From: Nocardia vaccinii NBRC 15922
GTDB lineage: Bacteria; Actinomycetota; Actinomycetes; Mycobacteriales; Mycobacteriaceae
Assembly: GCF_001613305.1 (NCBI RefSeq)
Contig: NZ_BDCC01000028.1
Coordinates: 124,001 to 188,000 of the forward strand
Direction of reading: 5' to 3'
Length of the DNA: 64,000 bases
Part shown: piece by piece, positions 8,257 to 16,196 of the stretch
How positions within the stretch are numbered: the stretch's first letter is position 1
Layout of the letters: each line of letters begins with the position of its first letter
Notes under the pieces: model-generated
The model's input: the letters and a program-made list of their open reading frames with translations, nothing else
What the model was told of the DNA's origin: nothing
Databases searched by the model: none
Translations under genes and position numbers: made by a program

Positions 8257-8424
8257 CTAACTCGTGACTTGGGTGAGCTCTTTGCCCAGAGCCGCCGCCT
8301 CATCGGGCGTGAGCTCGACGACCAAACGCCCGCCACCCTCGAGTGGAACCCGCATGACGATTCCACGCCCTTCCTTGGTTGCCTCGAGGGGACCATCCCC
8401 GGTGCGGGGCTTCATGGCCGCCAT
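8257..8424 (-). CDS. DUF3117 family small conserved protein (Rv1211-like)
   Basis: Translation of the complement gives a complete 55-residue protein beginning MAAMKPRTGDGPLEATKEG and ending ELTPDEAAALGKELTQVTS. This is a clear match to the DUF3117 family, which is nearly invariant in actinobacteria. A strong ribosome-binding site, GGAGGGAG, sits seven bases before the ATG. Its pattern of short beta strands (RGIVMRVPLEGGGRLVVEL) and a C-terminal helix is visible. Function is unknown; orthologues keep the same place between tag and glycogen genes in mycobacteria. Here it sits between tag (upstream) and the rRNA methyltransferase (downstream). Confidence 0.9.
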   Translation of the reverse strand: MAAMKPRTGDGPLEATKEGRGIVMRVPLEGGGRLVVELTPDEAAALGKELTQVTS

Positions 8425-8604
8425 CCTCTGCTCCCTCCAGATCCGCGCGGTCTTCTGCGCACTTTCTTGGAACTCGTGTTGTCACCAACAGGTAGCCCGC
8501 CGAGGCGGCGATCGCCGCGCCGAGGGGCTACACCAGGCCCATTCTTCCCTATTGCGGAACTGGGCGGGTACCGGAGCTCCAAAACCGACCAGCCGGGCGT
8601 GTGC

Positions 8605-9180
8605 TCACCCGTGCGCGTCGATCCAGCAATCGGCCAGATGATCGTTCACCATCCCGGTCGCCTGCATCAGCGCATATGCGGTCGTCGGCCCGACGAAGCG
8701 GAACCCGCGGCGCTTGAGTTCCTTTGCGAGAGCGGTCGATTCGGGTGTGACGGCGGGCACATCGGACAGTGTGCGCGGACGTGCGCGCGGCGCCGGAGCG
8801 AAGGACCAGATCAACTTGTCCAGACTAGTGTCCATCTCGCGGGCAACTTTTGCGTTCGTGATACACGACACGACTTTGGCTCGATTGCGCACGATGCCCG
8901 GATCCGCCAGGAGTCGGTCCACATCGGCCTCGCCGAATTCGGCGACCCGCTCGATCGAGAATCCGGCGAAGGCCGACCGGAAGGCCGGACGCTTGCGCAG
9001 AATGGTGATCCAGGACAGTCCCGACTGGAACGCCTCGAGGCTCATCCGCTCGAACATCGCGTCGTCGCCGTGTAGCGGGCGACCCCATTCCCGATCGTGA
9101 TAATCCCGATAGAGCTGCGAGGATTCGGCCCAAGCGCAGCGCACGCGGCCGTCGAGGGTGGCGGGTCCGTCGGTGCTCAC
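8605..9180 (-). CDS. tag: DNA-3-methyladenine glycosylase I
   Basis: This 191-residue enzyme excises 3-methyladenine from alkylated DNA in base excision repair. All four zinc ligands of the Tag family are present with the right spacing: Cys15-X12-His28 near the N-terminus and His181-X3-Cys185 near the C-terminus. Other family blocks are YHDREWGRPLHGDD, EAFQSGLSWITILRKRPAFR and FVGPTTAYALMQATGMVNDH. The GTG start at 9180 overlaps the stop of the upstream DivIVA-like gene (GTGA), which fixes the start and indicates translational coupling. The M. tuberculosis counterpart is TagA (Rv1210). The assignment is firm. Confidence 0.95.
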   Translation of the reverse strand: MSTDGPATLDGRVRCAWAESSQLYRDYHDREWGRPLHGDDAMFERMSLEAFQSGLSWITILRKRPAFRSAFAGFSIERVAEFGEADVDRLLADPGIVRNRAKVVSCITNAKVAREMDTSLDKLIWSFAPAPRARPRTLSDVPAVTPESTALAKELKRRGFRFVGPTTAYALMQATGMVNDHLADCWIDAHG

Positions 9181-10088
9181 AGCTGCCCCGGCGTGGTCTG
9201 TCCAGGCTGTCCCGGCCAGGTAGCGGACTGGTTGTGCGGTGATTGGGTGGGCGTCGTGGTGGCGGGTGGTAGCGACAGGCTTCCGGTCGACGGCGCTGCC
9301 GGCTGCCCGAAACCGACCGGCTGGTCGGAAGTGGTTCCGGGGGCGTACGCGTTCTGGGCGGTGGAATATCCGCCCGGACCAGGGGCAGGCGTCGGGCCGA
9401 AGGGGCTGCTCGGTTGCTGCTGTCCGGGGACGGCGGGCGCGGGGAGCGGGCCCGTGCTGGTTCCCAGTGCCGGAGGCGTCCAGGGGCCCGTCTCGGCCGG
9501 GTTGTGCCAGGGAATCTGTCCGGTCGGATTCCCGGGCGTGTCGGACTGTGCGGCGGGTGCGTAACCGACGGCGAGTCCGGCCAGCGACGAGTGCATTCCA
9601 TCGCTCCGGCCGGGCGTGTCTCCCGACGTTCCGCCACCCTGTCCGCTCGAACCGGCGCCCGGGCGTTCGATCCTGGACTCGCCGGGCGGATTCGGAGTTC
9701 CGGCGGGCGGTTCGACGGCGGGGTGGGCGCCGGTCCATGCGCCCGGGATCACGCCGGGACCCGTCTGCTCCACGGGTTCGGCGGCCTCGTGGTGGCGTGG
9801 CGCCTCGCCGCGGGCCTGGGCCAGCTGCGTCTCCAACTCGTCGATGCGGGCCGCGAGCCGGGCCAGCGCCCAATCCACCTCGCCCGCCTTGTATCCCCGG
9901 AAAACCTGCTGGAAGCGCAGATCTCGCACATCGGCGCCGCTGATGTCGTGGGCGGGCAGCACGGTCTCGGTCGTCCCCTCGGGCAGCGGCCCCAGTTCCT
10001 CCGCACGCCCGAACACCGCGCTCGCGACCAGAAACAGCAGCGCGGCGACCAATCCGACGATCAGCACGTACAGCAGCATCGTGAGCAT
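9177..10088 (-). CDS. Membrane-anchored DivIVA-domain protein (Rv1209-like)
   Basis: This 303-residue protein has one N-terminal membrane helix (about residues 3-26, LLYVLIVGLVAALLFLVAS). A DivIVA-type motif follows at about residues 52-82 (DVRDLRFQQVFRGYKAGEVD then WALARLAARIDELE). After a short coiled coil, about 200 residues are rich in Pro, Gly, Gln and Thr. DivIVA motifs bind curved membrane and recruit cell-wall growth machinery; here only the short recognition segment is present. Translation may start at the second Met (residue 4). It is coupled to tag by a GTGA overlap and followed by DUF3117. The disordered tail suggests a scaffold, but no partner can be named. Confidence 0.75.
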   Translation of the reverse strand: MLTMLLYVLIVGLVAALLFLVASAVFGRAEELGPLPEGTTETVLPAHDISGADVRDLRFQQVFRGYKAGEVDWALARLAARIDELETQLAQARGEAPRHHEAAEPVEQTGPGVIPGAWTGAHPAVEPPAGTPNPPGESRIERPGAGSSGQGGGTSGDTPGRSDGMHSSLAGLAVGYAPAAQSDTPGNPTGQIPWHNPAETGPWTPPALGTSTGPLPAPAVPGQQQPSSPFGPTPAPGPGGYSTAQNAYAPGTTSDQPVGFGQPAAPSTGSLSLPPATTTPTQSPHNQSATWPGQPGQTTPGQL

Positions 10089-10132
10089 GCGTTCGAGAAT
10101 AGGGGGCGGGACCGACAGGACCTACCGCCGCT

Positions 10133-10321
10133 TCACCTTTCGCCGGTACGCCGGAAACAGTAGGCGGATGCGGCCAGGTACTGCCGGCAGCCGCCACCGT
10201 GCCCGGCGTGTACCGCCAGGATGAATCGCGCCAGCTCGTCGGTGAGTTCGGTGGGCTCATGGGAGCAGTTGCGGCTGTTCATCAACCACATGTCCCTGGT
10301 GTCGGAGGACGGTGTGTTCAT
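10133..10321 (-). CDS. Small cytosolic Cys/His-containing protein, unknown
   Basis: This 62-residue protein begins MNTPSSDTRDMWLMNSRNCS and ends HGGGCRQYLAASAYCFRRTGER. A perfect GGAGG Shine-Dalgarno seven bases before the ATG supports it. It has three cysteines and four histidines or more polar residues spread over a predicted helix (LTDELARFILAVHAGH), but no recognised zinc motif. It is transcribed away from the HTH regulator gene at 10627 across a 305-bp gap, an arrangement common for regulator-target pairs. I do not recognise the family with certainty and no function is assigned. Confidence 0.65.
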   Translation of the reverse strand: MNTPSSDTRDMWLMNSRNCSHEPTELTDELARFILAVHAGHGGGCRQYLAASAYCFRRTGER

Positions 10322-10626
10322 GGGGATACCTCCTGGGTGATGGGCGCACCCGACGCCGGGAAAGGTGGCCCCGACGACGTTCGCGAGCTTCGTGAGGTTG
10401 CGCGCCGTTCGGTGAGCCCGCCGCTGCCGCCGTGATGGCGGGGATCGCCTGCCACGGTGCGCGATGACTCCGGCTGCGGTGGATCGACGCTCGGCGCCTG
10501 TACCCCTTCTACTTTGGTCGTTCTCGTACCGATGCGAAATCGCACACCGTTGGCGTTGGTGTTGGCCTACTGTTGGCACCAAGGCACGAAACACGGAATT
10601 AACAAATACTCACAACAGGACTCCCC
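10322..10626. promoter_or_regulatory. Divergent intergenic region with GTTGG iterons
   Basis: No gene is seen in these 305 bases. Close to the HTH regulator gene four copies of GTTGG begin at 10549, 10555, 10561 and 10572 (spacings 6, 6 and 11), all in the same orientation. A locally AT-rich stretch (about 10586-10610, including AATTAACAAATACT) follows and could hold a -10 element. AGGA lies eight bases before the ATG at 10627. The iterons are candidate binding sites for the regulator or another activator. Confidence 0.35.
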
Positions 10627-11913
10627 ATGGTGTTGGGTCGGCCGTGGACCGGCTTCGAAGCAGTGGCGCTGCAGGCGGCTACGCGAAAGTCCGTGCGGGA
10701 GTTCGCAGCCCACCTCGGCGTGGAGATGACGACGGTCGCCAACTGGCGCGCTGGATTGAGTGCGGTCACCCCGCGCCCGCTCACTCAGGAACTACTCGAC
10801 ACCCTGCTGGTTCAGGTGGGGCCGGACGTTCGCGAGCGTTTCGAGCAGATCCTCGCCGAGGGGGAGGCCGCGCTCGGCCCGCGGCGGCTGCCCGCCCGCC
10901 GCGCCGTCGCACCGGTCGCACCGCCCGTCGGCGACGACGCGACGCTGCTGGCCCGGCTCGACGATGCCCGCGCCCTCGTCGATCGCACCGTGGCCGCCTG
11001 CACGGTCGGCCCGGTGATGGTGGATCTGATCGAGGAGCGGGCCGCCGGACGCGTCCTGGCCTACACCCGCACGCCGCCGGCGCAGGTGCTGGCCACGGTC
11101 CTGTCGGATGTACTCGAGGTCCAGGCAGTGGCGACGCAGCGTCAGCCCGCGGCCATCCAGTCCCGGCTTTCGGAGGTCATCGCGGTCCTGGGCCTGCTGA
11201 TCGCGGACGCGCTGATGAAGCTCGGCCAGATCGAGCGGGCGAACTTCTGGTACGGCACCGCGCGCATGGCCGCCGACGACACCGGCAATCTGCGGTTGCG
11301 GGCACAGGTGCGGGCTCAGCACGCGATGCTCCCGTACTACTACGGCAATCCGGAGCAGGCGGTGGTGCTCGCGCGGGCCGCGCAGGCACAGTTGCCGGAA
11401 ACCGCTGATGACGCAACGGCTCTGGCCGCTGCCGCCGAGGCGCGGGCGCTGGCCCGGCTCGGTGATTCCGCCGGTGCGGATCTTGCCCTGACGCGGGCGG
11501 TGCACCGCACCGCCGAACTCGGCGACAGCACCACCGACGAGGCGTTCCGATTCGGTGAAAAGCGTCTGCTGCTTTACCAATCCGGCATTCTGACCAATCT
11601 CGGGCGCACCGCCGCGGCCCGGCGCGTGCAGGAACAGGCGCTGCGGCTGTACCGGATGAGTCCGGGCGTGGTGGTCGATCCCGCACTCATCGAACTCGAC
11701 ACCGCGATCGGCTACGCCGTCGACGGTGCGGTCGACGAGGCGTGCGAGCTGGCTACGCAGGTTCTGACCACGCTTCCTTCGGAACATCGCACCACGATCG
11801 TGCTGACCCGGGCGGCCGCGGTGGTAGATGCCATCGGGGACCGCGGCCGCGGCCGTCGTCCGGTGGACGAACTACGGCATCTGGTGTCCGTCGAAGCGGG
11901 GGGCGCGCGATGA
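10627..11913 (+). CDS. HTH-domain regulator with TPR-like helical C-terminal region
   Basis: This 428-residue protein has an XRE/Cro-like helix-turn-helix near the N-terminus (about residues 13-45, ATRKSVREFAAHLGVEMTTV then ANWRAG). After a Pro/Arg linker, about 300 residues of Ala/Leu-rich paired helices resemble tetratricopeptide repeats (for example LMKLGQIERANFWYGTARM and ALARLGDSAGADLALTRAV). Large HTH-TPR regulators in Streptomyces and Nocardia often sense peptides or small metabolites and control neighbouring genes. It is coupled by an ATGA overlap to a phosphotransferase gene, so both act in one operon. The DNA target and the signal are unknown. Confidence 0.75.
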   Translation: MVLGRPWTGFEAVALQAATRKSVREFAAHLGVEMTTVANWRAGLSAVTPRPLTQELLDTLLVQVGPDVRERFEQILAEGEAALGPRRLPARRAVAPVAPPVGDDATLLARLDDARALVDRTVAACTVGPVMVDLIEERAAGRVLAYTRTPPAQVLATVLSDVLEVQAVATQRQPAAIQSRLSEVIAVLGLLIADALMKLGQIERANFWYGTARMAADDTGNLRLRAQVRAQHAMLPYYYGNPEQAVVLARAAQAQLPETADDATALAAAAEARALARLGDSAGADLALTRAVHRTAELGDSTTDEAFRFGEKRLLLYQSGILTNLGRTAAARRVQEQALRLYRMSPGVVVDPALIELDTAIGYAVDGAVDEACELATQVLTTLPSEHRTTIVLTRAAAVVDAIGDRGRGRRPVDELRHLVSVEAGGAR

Positions 11914-12836
11914 TCACCACGTTCGAACCGGCCGAATCGGTGGCCGCGGCGGCGTTCACCCCGGAGCGCACTCTCGCGATACTCGAAAGGGCCTGTAGTT
12001 CGGCCGGTTTCGAGCCCTCCGGCGCACAACTGCTGCGGCACCACACCAATGCGGTGTACCGGCTGGTCAGCGCTCCGGTCGTCGTGAAGATCGATCGGCC
12101 CTACCGGGGGAGGTCGACGGTCGACGTGGTCGCGCTGGTGCGCTGGCTGCACGCCCGGCAGGTGCCGGTGGTGGCACTCGCGCCGGTGCGGCAGCCGATG
12201 GAGATCGGCGGCTGCGCGGTGACGTTCTGGCGCTACCTGCCACAACATCGCGAGATCGTCGCCCCGGATCTCGCCGCGCCCCTGTCGAGGCTGCATTCGC
12301 TGCGCACCCGCCCGCCGCAGTGGCTGCCGGCCCGCCATCTGGCCGATACCTTCAGCCGGATAGCGCAATCCATTGCGGCGAGCCGGATCCTGACCGCCGA
12401 GGACCGCGCACTGCTGCGGGCCGAACGAGCCCGTCTGGCCGCTCGCGCCGCCGATATCACGTTCGTGCTGCCCCCGAGCCTCATCCACGGCGACGCCCAT
12501 CACCGGAACATGCTGTGGGACAGCGCAACCGGCCGCGGCGTGCTGTGTGACTGGGAGAGCGCGGCCTTCGGCCGGCCCGAATGGGATCTGGTCACCCTCG
12601 AGGTGCACTGCCGCCGCTTCGCCCACCCCGCCGTGGAATACGAGAAGTTCTGTCACGCCTACGGTTTCGACATCCGCACCTGGCCCGGCTACTCCTGGCT
12701 CCGCGACCTGCGTGAACTCCGGATGATCACCACCAACGCCTACAAGTCCGCCCCCGACACCGCCTGTGCCCGAGAAGTCCTCCGCCGCATAGCCGCCCTC
12801 CGCTCGGGCACCCCATCCCGCTGGCACATCCTGTAG
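11910..12836 (+). CDS. Aminoglycoside/choline-kinase-like phosphotransferase (APH family)
   Basis: This 308-residue protein has the APH fold: a nucleotide-binding N-lobe, then the catalytic loop IHGDAHHRNMLWD (HGDxxxxN, about residue 191) and the metal-binding segment LCDWESAAFGRPEWD. These enzymes transfer phosphate from ATP to hydroxyl groups on antibiotics, choline, homoserine-like molecules or sugars in the cytosol. The substrate here is not determined. The ATG is fixed by its four-base overlap with the stop of the HTH regulator gene, so synthesis is coupled. Many chromosomal members are not resistance genes; no resistance claim is made. Confidence 0.8.
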   Translation: MITTFEPAESVAAAAFTPERTLAILERACSSAGFEPSGAQLLRHHTNAVYRLVSAPVVVKIDRPYRGRSTVDVVALVRWLHARQVPVVALAPVRQPMEIGGCAVTFWRYLPQHREIVAPDLAAPLSRLHSLRTRPPQWLPARHLADTFSRIAQSIAASRILTAEDRALLRAERARLAARAADITFVLPPSLIHGDAHHRNMLWDSATGRGVLCDWESAAFGRPEWDLVTLEVHCRRFAHPAVEYEKFCHAYGFDIRTWPGYSWLRDLRELRMITTNAYKSAPDTACAREVLRRIAALRSGTPSRWHIL

Positions 12837-13000
12837 CGCAGCGCTTTTCGTTCTTGCGTGGGAGCGATACGACCTGTCGGCTACGCCCTTGCCGTCGGAC
12901 GCCATCGCGGTTTCGCGGACACCCGTGATGAGCCGTCGAGGTAGCCGCCGCCCCGGCCTGTGCGGATCTCCTGCCGCTCGCGATGCCTGTATTCAAGGGA

Positions 13001-13028
13001 TTGACGTGCCGCTATTTAACGTTACGCT
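13001..13028 (+). promoter_or_regulatory. Promoter of the secreted His/Asp-rich protein
   Basis: TTGACG (13001-13006) and TACGCT (13023-13028) are separated by 16 bases in a locally AT-rich island. This predicts a transcript starting near 13035 with a leader of about 67 bases before the ATG at 13102. The rest of the 12837-13101 gap shows nothing else notable. Confidence 0.5.
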
Positions 13029-13101
13029 AGTCAGTGGCAGATAGCGAAGTGAACTTCACACTCGGACGTCACATGGATGACGCTCGGGAACGAGGAGCAG
13101 A

Positions 13102-13527
13102 ATGAGTCGACACCCATCCCGCCCTATCCGGACACTGCTGGTCCGCATAGCCAGCGCGTCCGCGCTGGCCCTACTGCCGGCGGTCGCGCTCGCGGCGCCC
13201 GCAGCCGCCGCGCCCGTGGCGCTCGAACCGGCCGACAAGCCCGTGTGGGACCACCACCCGGGCACATCGACTGAACACCACCCTGGCAAATCGGAACACC
13301 ACCGGCCCAGGGCCGCACATCCCGGGCCGCATCCGCGCCACCGCCGGCCGCACGATCGCACCCAATTCAACCAATTCAACCAATTCAACCAGTACAACCG
13401 GTACGACGAGTACAACGATTACACCGAGGATGACGACGACGATTACGGCGATCCCGGCGCGGAGCTGGGCATCCCCGTTCTGCCCCCGAGTGGCAGCAGC
13501 CTGCCGAAACTCCCAGGCTTGCCGTGA
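13102..13527 (+). CDS. Secreted low-complexity protein with His-rich, NQF-repeat and poly-Asp blocks
   Basis: This 141-residue protein carries a classical signal peptide (MSRHPSRPIRTLLVRIASAS, then an Ala/Leu core ending AAPAAAAP). The mature part is unusual. A His/Pro-rich block (WDHHPGTSTEHHPGKSEHH, about residues 49-67) comes first. Then comes a tract of N-Q-F/Y triplets grading into N-x-Y-D/E (about residues 88-106), then a run of six or more Asp, and a Pro/Ser/Leu tail. GAGGAG lies six bases before the ATG. His plus Asp clusters suggest metal binding outside the membrane, but this is inference; no known family is recognised. The repeat tract is encoded by near-identical 9-base units. Confidence 0.75.
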   Translation: MSRHPSRPIRTLLVRIASASALALLPAVALAAPAAAAPVALEPADKPVWDHHPGTSTEHHPGKSEHHRPRAAHPGPHPRHRRPHDRTQFNQFNQFNQYNRYDEYNDYTEDDDDDYGDPGAELGIPVLPPSGSSLPKLPGLP

Positions 13528-13862
13528 CCGCCGCTTACACAACACGTTCCGCTACTGCTGCCACACGGCAACAGCAGGACGGGATGCGATCCGGCCGAGA
13601 ATCCCGGCCGCCACAACGTCTCGCAGCGGCGGCTAGGGCGACACTCTGGCCGAATTCAGCATCGCTCCGGACACATGTCGGCCGGATTCTCGACTGATAG
13701 ACGGCAAGTGGACACAGATCACGCGGTACCCTCGGCAACATGTCCAGCGGCGATGCGTTGAGAGAGCGCACTGGTAACTCGTCGAGTATGTCCGGAAGGT
13801 GAATAGACTCCCGACCGTCGGCCCGACGTGAAAGCCTTCCCGCTCTCAGCGGCGCGCTGAAG
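13528..13862. other. 335-bp convergent intergenic region
   Basis: The gap lies between the convergent ends of the secreted-protein gene and mrp. I see no credible gene. The only structure noted is TCAGCG (13846-13851) and CGCTGA (13855-13860), a short 6-bp hairpin just beyond the mrp stop. It could aid termination but lacks a T tract. Confidence 0.4.
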
Positions 13863-15011
13863 CTACGGGGAGGCGGGGGAGCGTCTGGTGGTGTCGATGC
13901 CCAGGGACATGCCTGCCAGGCCGCGGCGGCGGACAGCCAATTTCTCGGCGATATCCCGCAGGACCTGTGCGGCCGGGTTGTCGGGAGCGCTCAGGACGAT
14001 GGGCGTGCCTTCGTCGCCTGCTTCGCGGAGTTCCTGGGTGATCGGAATCTGGCCCAGCAGGGGAACTTTCGCGCCGACGGCCTGGGTGAGGCGATCGGCG
14101 ACGTCCTGGCCGCCGCCGGAGCCGTACAGCTCCATGCGGGAGCCGTCGGGCAGATCCAGCCAGGACATGTTCTCCACCACGCCCGCGATGCGCTGCCGGG
14201 TCTGCAGGGCGATCGCCCCGGCCCGCTCGGCAACCTCGGCCGCGGCCGGTTGGGGCGTGGTCACCACCAGTATCTCGGCATTGGGGATGAGCTGGGCGAT
14301 GGAGATCGCGACGTCACCGGTGCCGGGCGGCAGATCCAGCAGCAGGATGTCCAGATCGCCCCAGAACACATCGGCGAGGAATTGCTGCAGCGCGCGGTGC
14401 AGCATCGGTCCGCGCCACACCACGGGCGTATTGCCCTGGGTGAACATGGCGATCGAGATGACCTTCACATCATGCGAGATCGGCGGCATGATCATCCGCT
14501 CGACCTGTGTGGGCCGCTGATCGGCGCCGAGCATGCGGGGCACCGAATGGCCGTAGATGTCCGCGTCCAGCACACCCACCGACAGACCGCGCGCTGCCAT
14601 CGCGGCCGCGAGATTGACGGTGACACTGGACTTTCCGACACCGCCCTTACCGGAGGCGACCGCGTAGACGCGGGTCAGCGAACCGGGCTGGGCGAAGGGA
14701 ATCACCGGTTCGGCGGCATCGCCGCGCAACTGCTTGCGCAGTTCGGTGCGCTGCTCGTCGTTCATCACGTCGAGTTCGACGGTGACCGCGCCCGCGCCCG
14801 GCACATCGGCCACCGCGCGAGAGACCCGATCACTGATCTCGGTGCGCAGCGGGCACGCGGCGGTGGTCAGGTAGATCCCGACGTCGACGGCGCCGTCGTC
14901 GCCGATGCGAATGTCCTTCACCATGCCCAGTTCGGTGATCGGCTTGCGAATCTCCGGGTCGATCACCTTCGCGAGGGCGCCCCGCACATCCGATTCCGTA
15001 ACCACTGGCAT
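13863..15011 (-). CDS. mrp: Mrp/NBP35-type iron-sulfur cluster carrier ATPase
   Basis: This 382-residue protein has an N-terminal MIP18/DUF59 domain (IDPEIRKPITELGMVKDIRI) joined to a P-loop ATPase with the deviant Walker A ASGKGGVGKSSVTVNLAAA. Later motifs are GVLDADIYGHSVPRMLG and LLDLPPGTGD. Mrp proteins carry Fe-S clusters to apo-enzymes. The CxxC pair many family members use for cluster binding is replaced here by a Cys-free WLDLPDGS, as remembered for the mycobacterial Rv1229c orthologue, so cluster binding may differ. The ATG at 15011 is chosen because the domain starts there and TAGACT stands seven bases upstream (leaderless-like); an upstream in-frame extension looks non-coding. Confidence 0.92.
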   Translation of the reverse strand: MPVVTESDVRGALAKVIDPEIRKPITELGMVKDIRIGDDGAVDVGIYLTTAACPLRTEISDRVSRAVADVPGAGAVTVELDVMNDEQRTELRKQLRGDAAEPVIPFAQPGSLTRVYAVASGKGGVGKSSVTVNLAAAMAARGLSVGVLDADIYGHSVPRMLGADQRPTQVERMIMPPISHDVKVISIAMFTQGNTPVVWRGPMLHRALQQFLADVFWGDLDILLLDLPPGTGDVAISIAQLIPNAEILVVTTPQPAAAEVAERAGAIALQTRQRIAGVVENMSWLDLPDGSRMELYGSGGGQDVADRLTQAVGAKVPLLGQIPITQELREAGDEGTPIVLSAPDNPAAQVLRDIAEKLAVRRRGLAGMSLGIDTTRRSPASP

Positions 15012-15241
15012 GCAGCCGAGTCTAGCGACTGTATTTTCGGCCTCCGCTCCGCTCCGGCGGGTTCGCGGCCCCGGGGTCTCACCGCTCGGCCCCGCGCCGG
15101 GTACTCGTTCCCCGCACCCGCCATGCGTCCGAGCGGTGAGACGGGCCGCGAACCTTGGAGTCGGCGTTGTCCGGGATGGGCGGGCCTGGGCGATGTTTGT
15201 CGTCCTTCGCCGGGGTGGTTCGGCCGGGGCCGGCGGCTGGG

Positions 15242-16084
15242 TCAGATCCTGGGCAGGTCCGCGGCGTGCGGGGTGACTCCGGTGCGGTAGGCGGTCTCCC
15301 ACGCCATGACGTTCGCCACGTAGGCCATCGAGTTGTTGTAGCGCATGATGGCTCGCGACTGCTGGGACAGATCACGCATGTCCAGTCCGCCCTCGCACAG
15401 GTACTTGCCAGCCGTCAGCGAGGCGTCGTAGATGTTCTGTGGATCGGAGATTCCGGAGCCGCGGGCGTCGCCCGCGTACTTGCGATAAGTCTCGGGCAGG
15501 AACTGCATCGGGCCGACCGCGCGGGCGTAACTGGTCATCCCGTCGAGGGCGCCGCCATCGGTCTCCGGGACGACGTTGTTGCCGTAGAGGCTGCCGTCCA
15601 GGACCGGGCCGTAGATCGGCTCGAGTGGATTGCCGTCGGCGTCGAGTTTTCCGTACGCCTGATGTGATTCGACCTGACCGATACCGGCCAGCATCGACCA
15701 CGGCATATGGCAGTTCGGGTCCTCCTGGGCCAGGATGTGCTCGGCGTTCTGGTAGGCGGAGTAGGCCACGCCGGGCATGCCCAGGGGCCCGGCCGGAGCC
15801 TGCGCCTCGGCCCGATTCTCCGGCAGCGCAACCGATTCCACGACCGGCGGCCCGGCATGTCGCGCCAGGTGCATGGTCTCCTCGGAGACCGCCGCAGCGG
15901 CGACCTGAGCCTGGTGTGCGCCCGAATTGTGTTGCGCCGCCGACAAGGCCGCGAACTCTCCGGTGTTCAGCTCCGAGGCGGAGGCGGTGCTGACCGTCAC
16001 GACCCCTGCGGGGACGAGACCGGCCAGTGCGATAACAGATCCGCGCCGGAATACTGGCTCCGGCTGCTTGCGGTGACGTCCCAC
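15242..16084 (-). CDS. Secreted lytic transglycosylase (SLT_2/MltB-like), copy 1
   Basis: This 280-residue protein has a signal segment (RRGSVIALAGLVPAGVVTVS, then TASA) and a C-terminal transglycosylase domain. The catalytic-helix region MLAGIGQVESHQ contains the likely catalytic Glu. ARAVGPMQFLPETYRKYAGD, YDASLTAGKYLC and MRYNNSMAYVANVMAWETAY follow. Enzymes of this family cleave glycan strands of peptidoglycan to 1,6-anhydro products outside the membrane. The GTG start is chosen for its GGAGGG about ten bases upstream. It lies directly downstream of a paralogue on the same strand (16197-17666), 112 bases away, and clearly arose by duplication. Confidence 0.85.
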   Translation of the reverse strand: MGRHRKQPEPVFRRGSVIALAGLVPAGVVTVSTASASELNTGEFAALSAAQHNSGAHQAQVAAAAVSEETMHLARHAGPPVVESVALPENRAEAQAPAGPLGMPGVAYSAYQNAEHILAQEDPNCHMPWSMLAGIGQVESHQAYGKLDADGNPLEPIYGPVLDGSLYGNNVVPETDGGALDGMTSYARAVGPMQFLPETYRKYAGDARGSGISDPQNIYDASLTAGKYLCEGGLDMRDLSQQSRAIMRYNNSMAYVANVMAWETAYRTGVTPHAADLPRI

Positions 16085-16196
16085 TGTGTGGTGACCCTCC
16101 AATGCTCGCTGTGAGCTTTGTGTGACACAACGATTGAAGGTTACCGCATCCGAGATCTTTTCGTTACTCCTTCGTGATGCTCTTCCCGGTTTAGCT

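Noticed and set aside
8477..8490. TGTTG-TCAC-CAACA inverted repeat upstream of DUF3117
   Set aside because: Arms of five bases only and no aligned promoter; likely chance.
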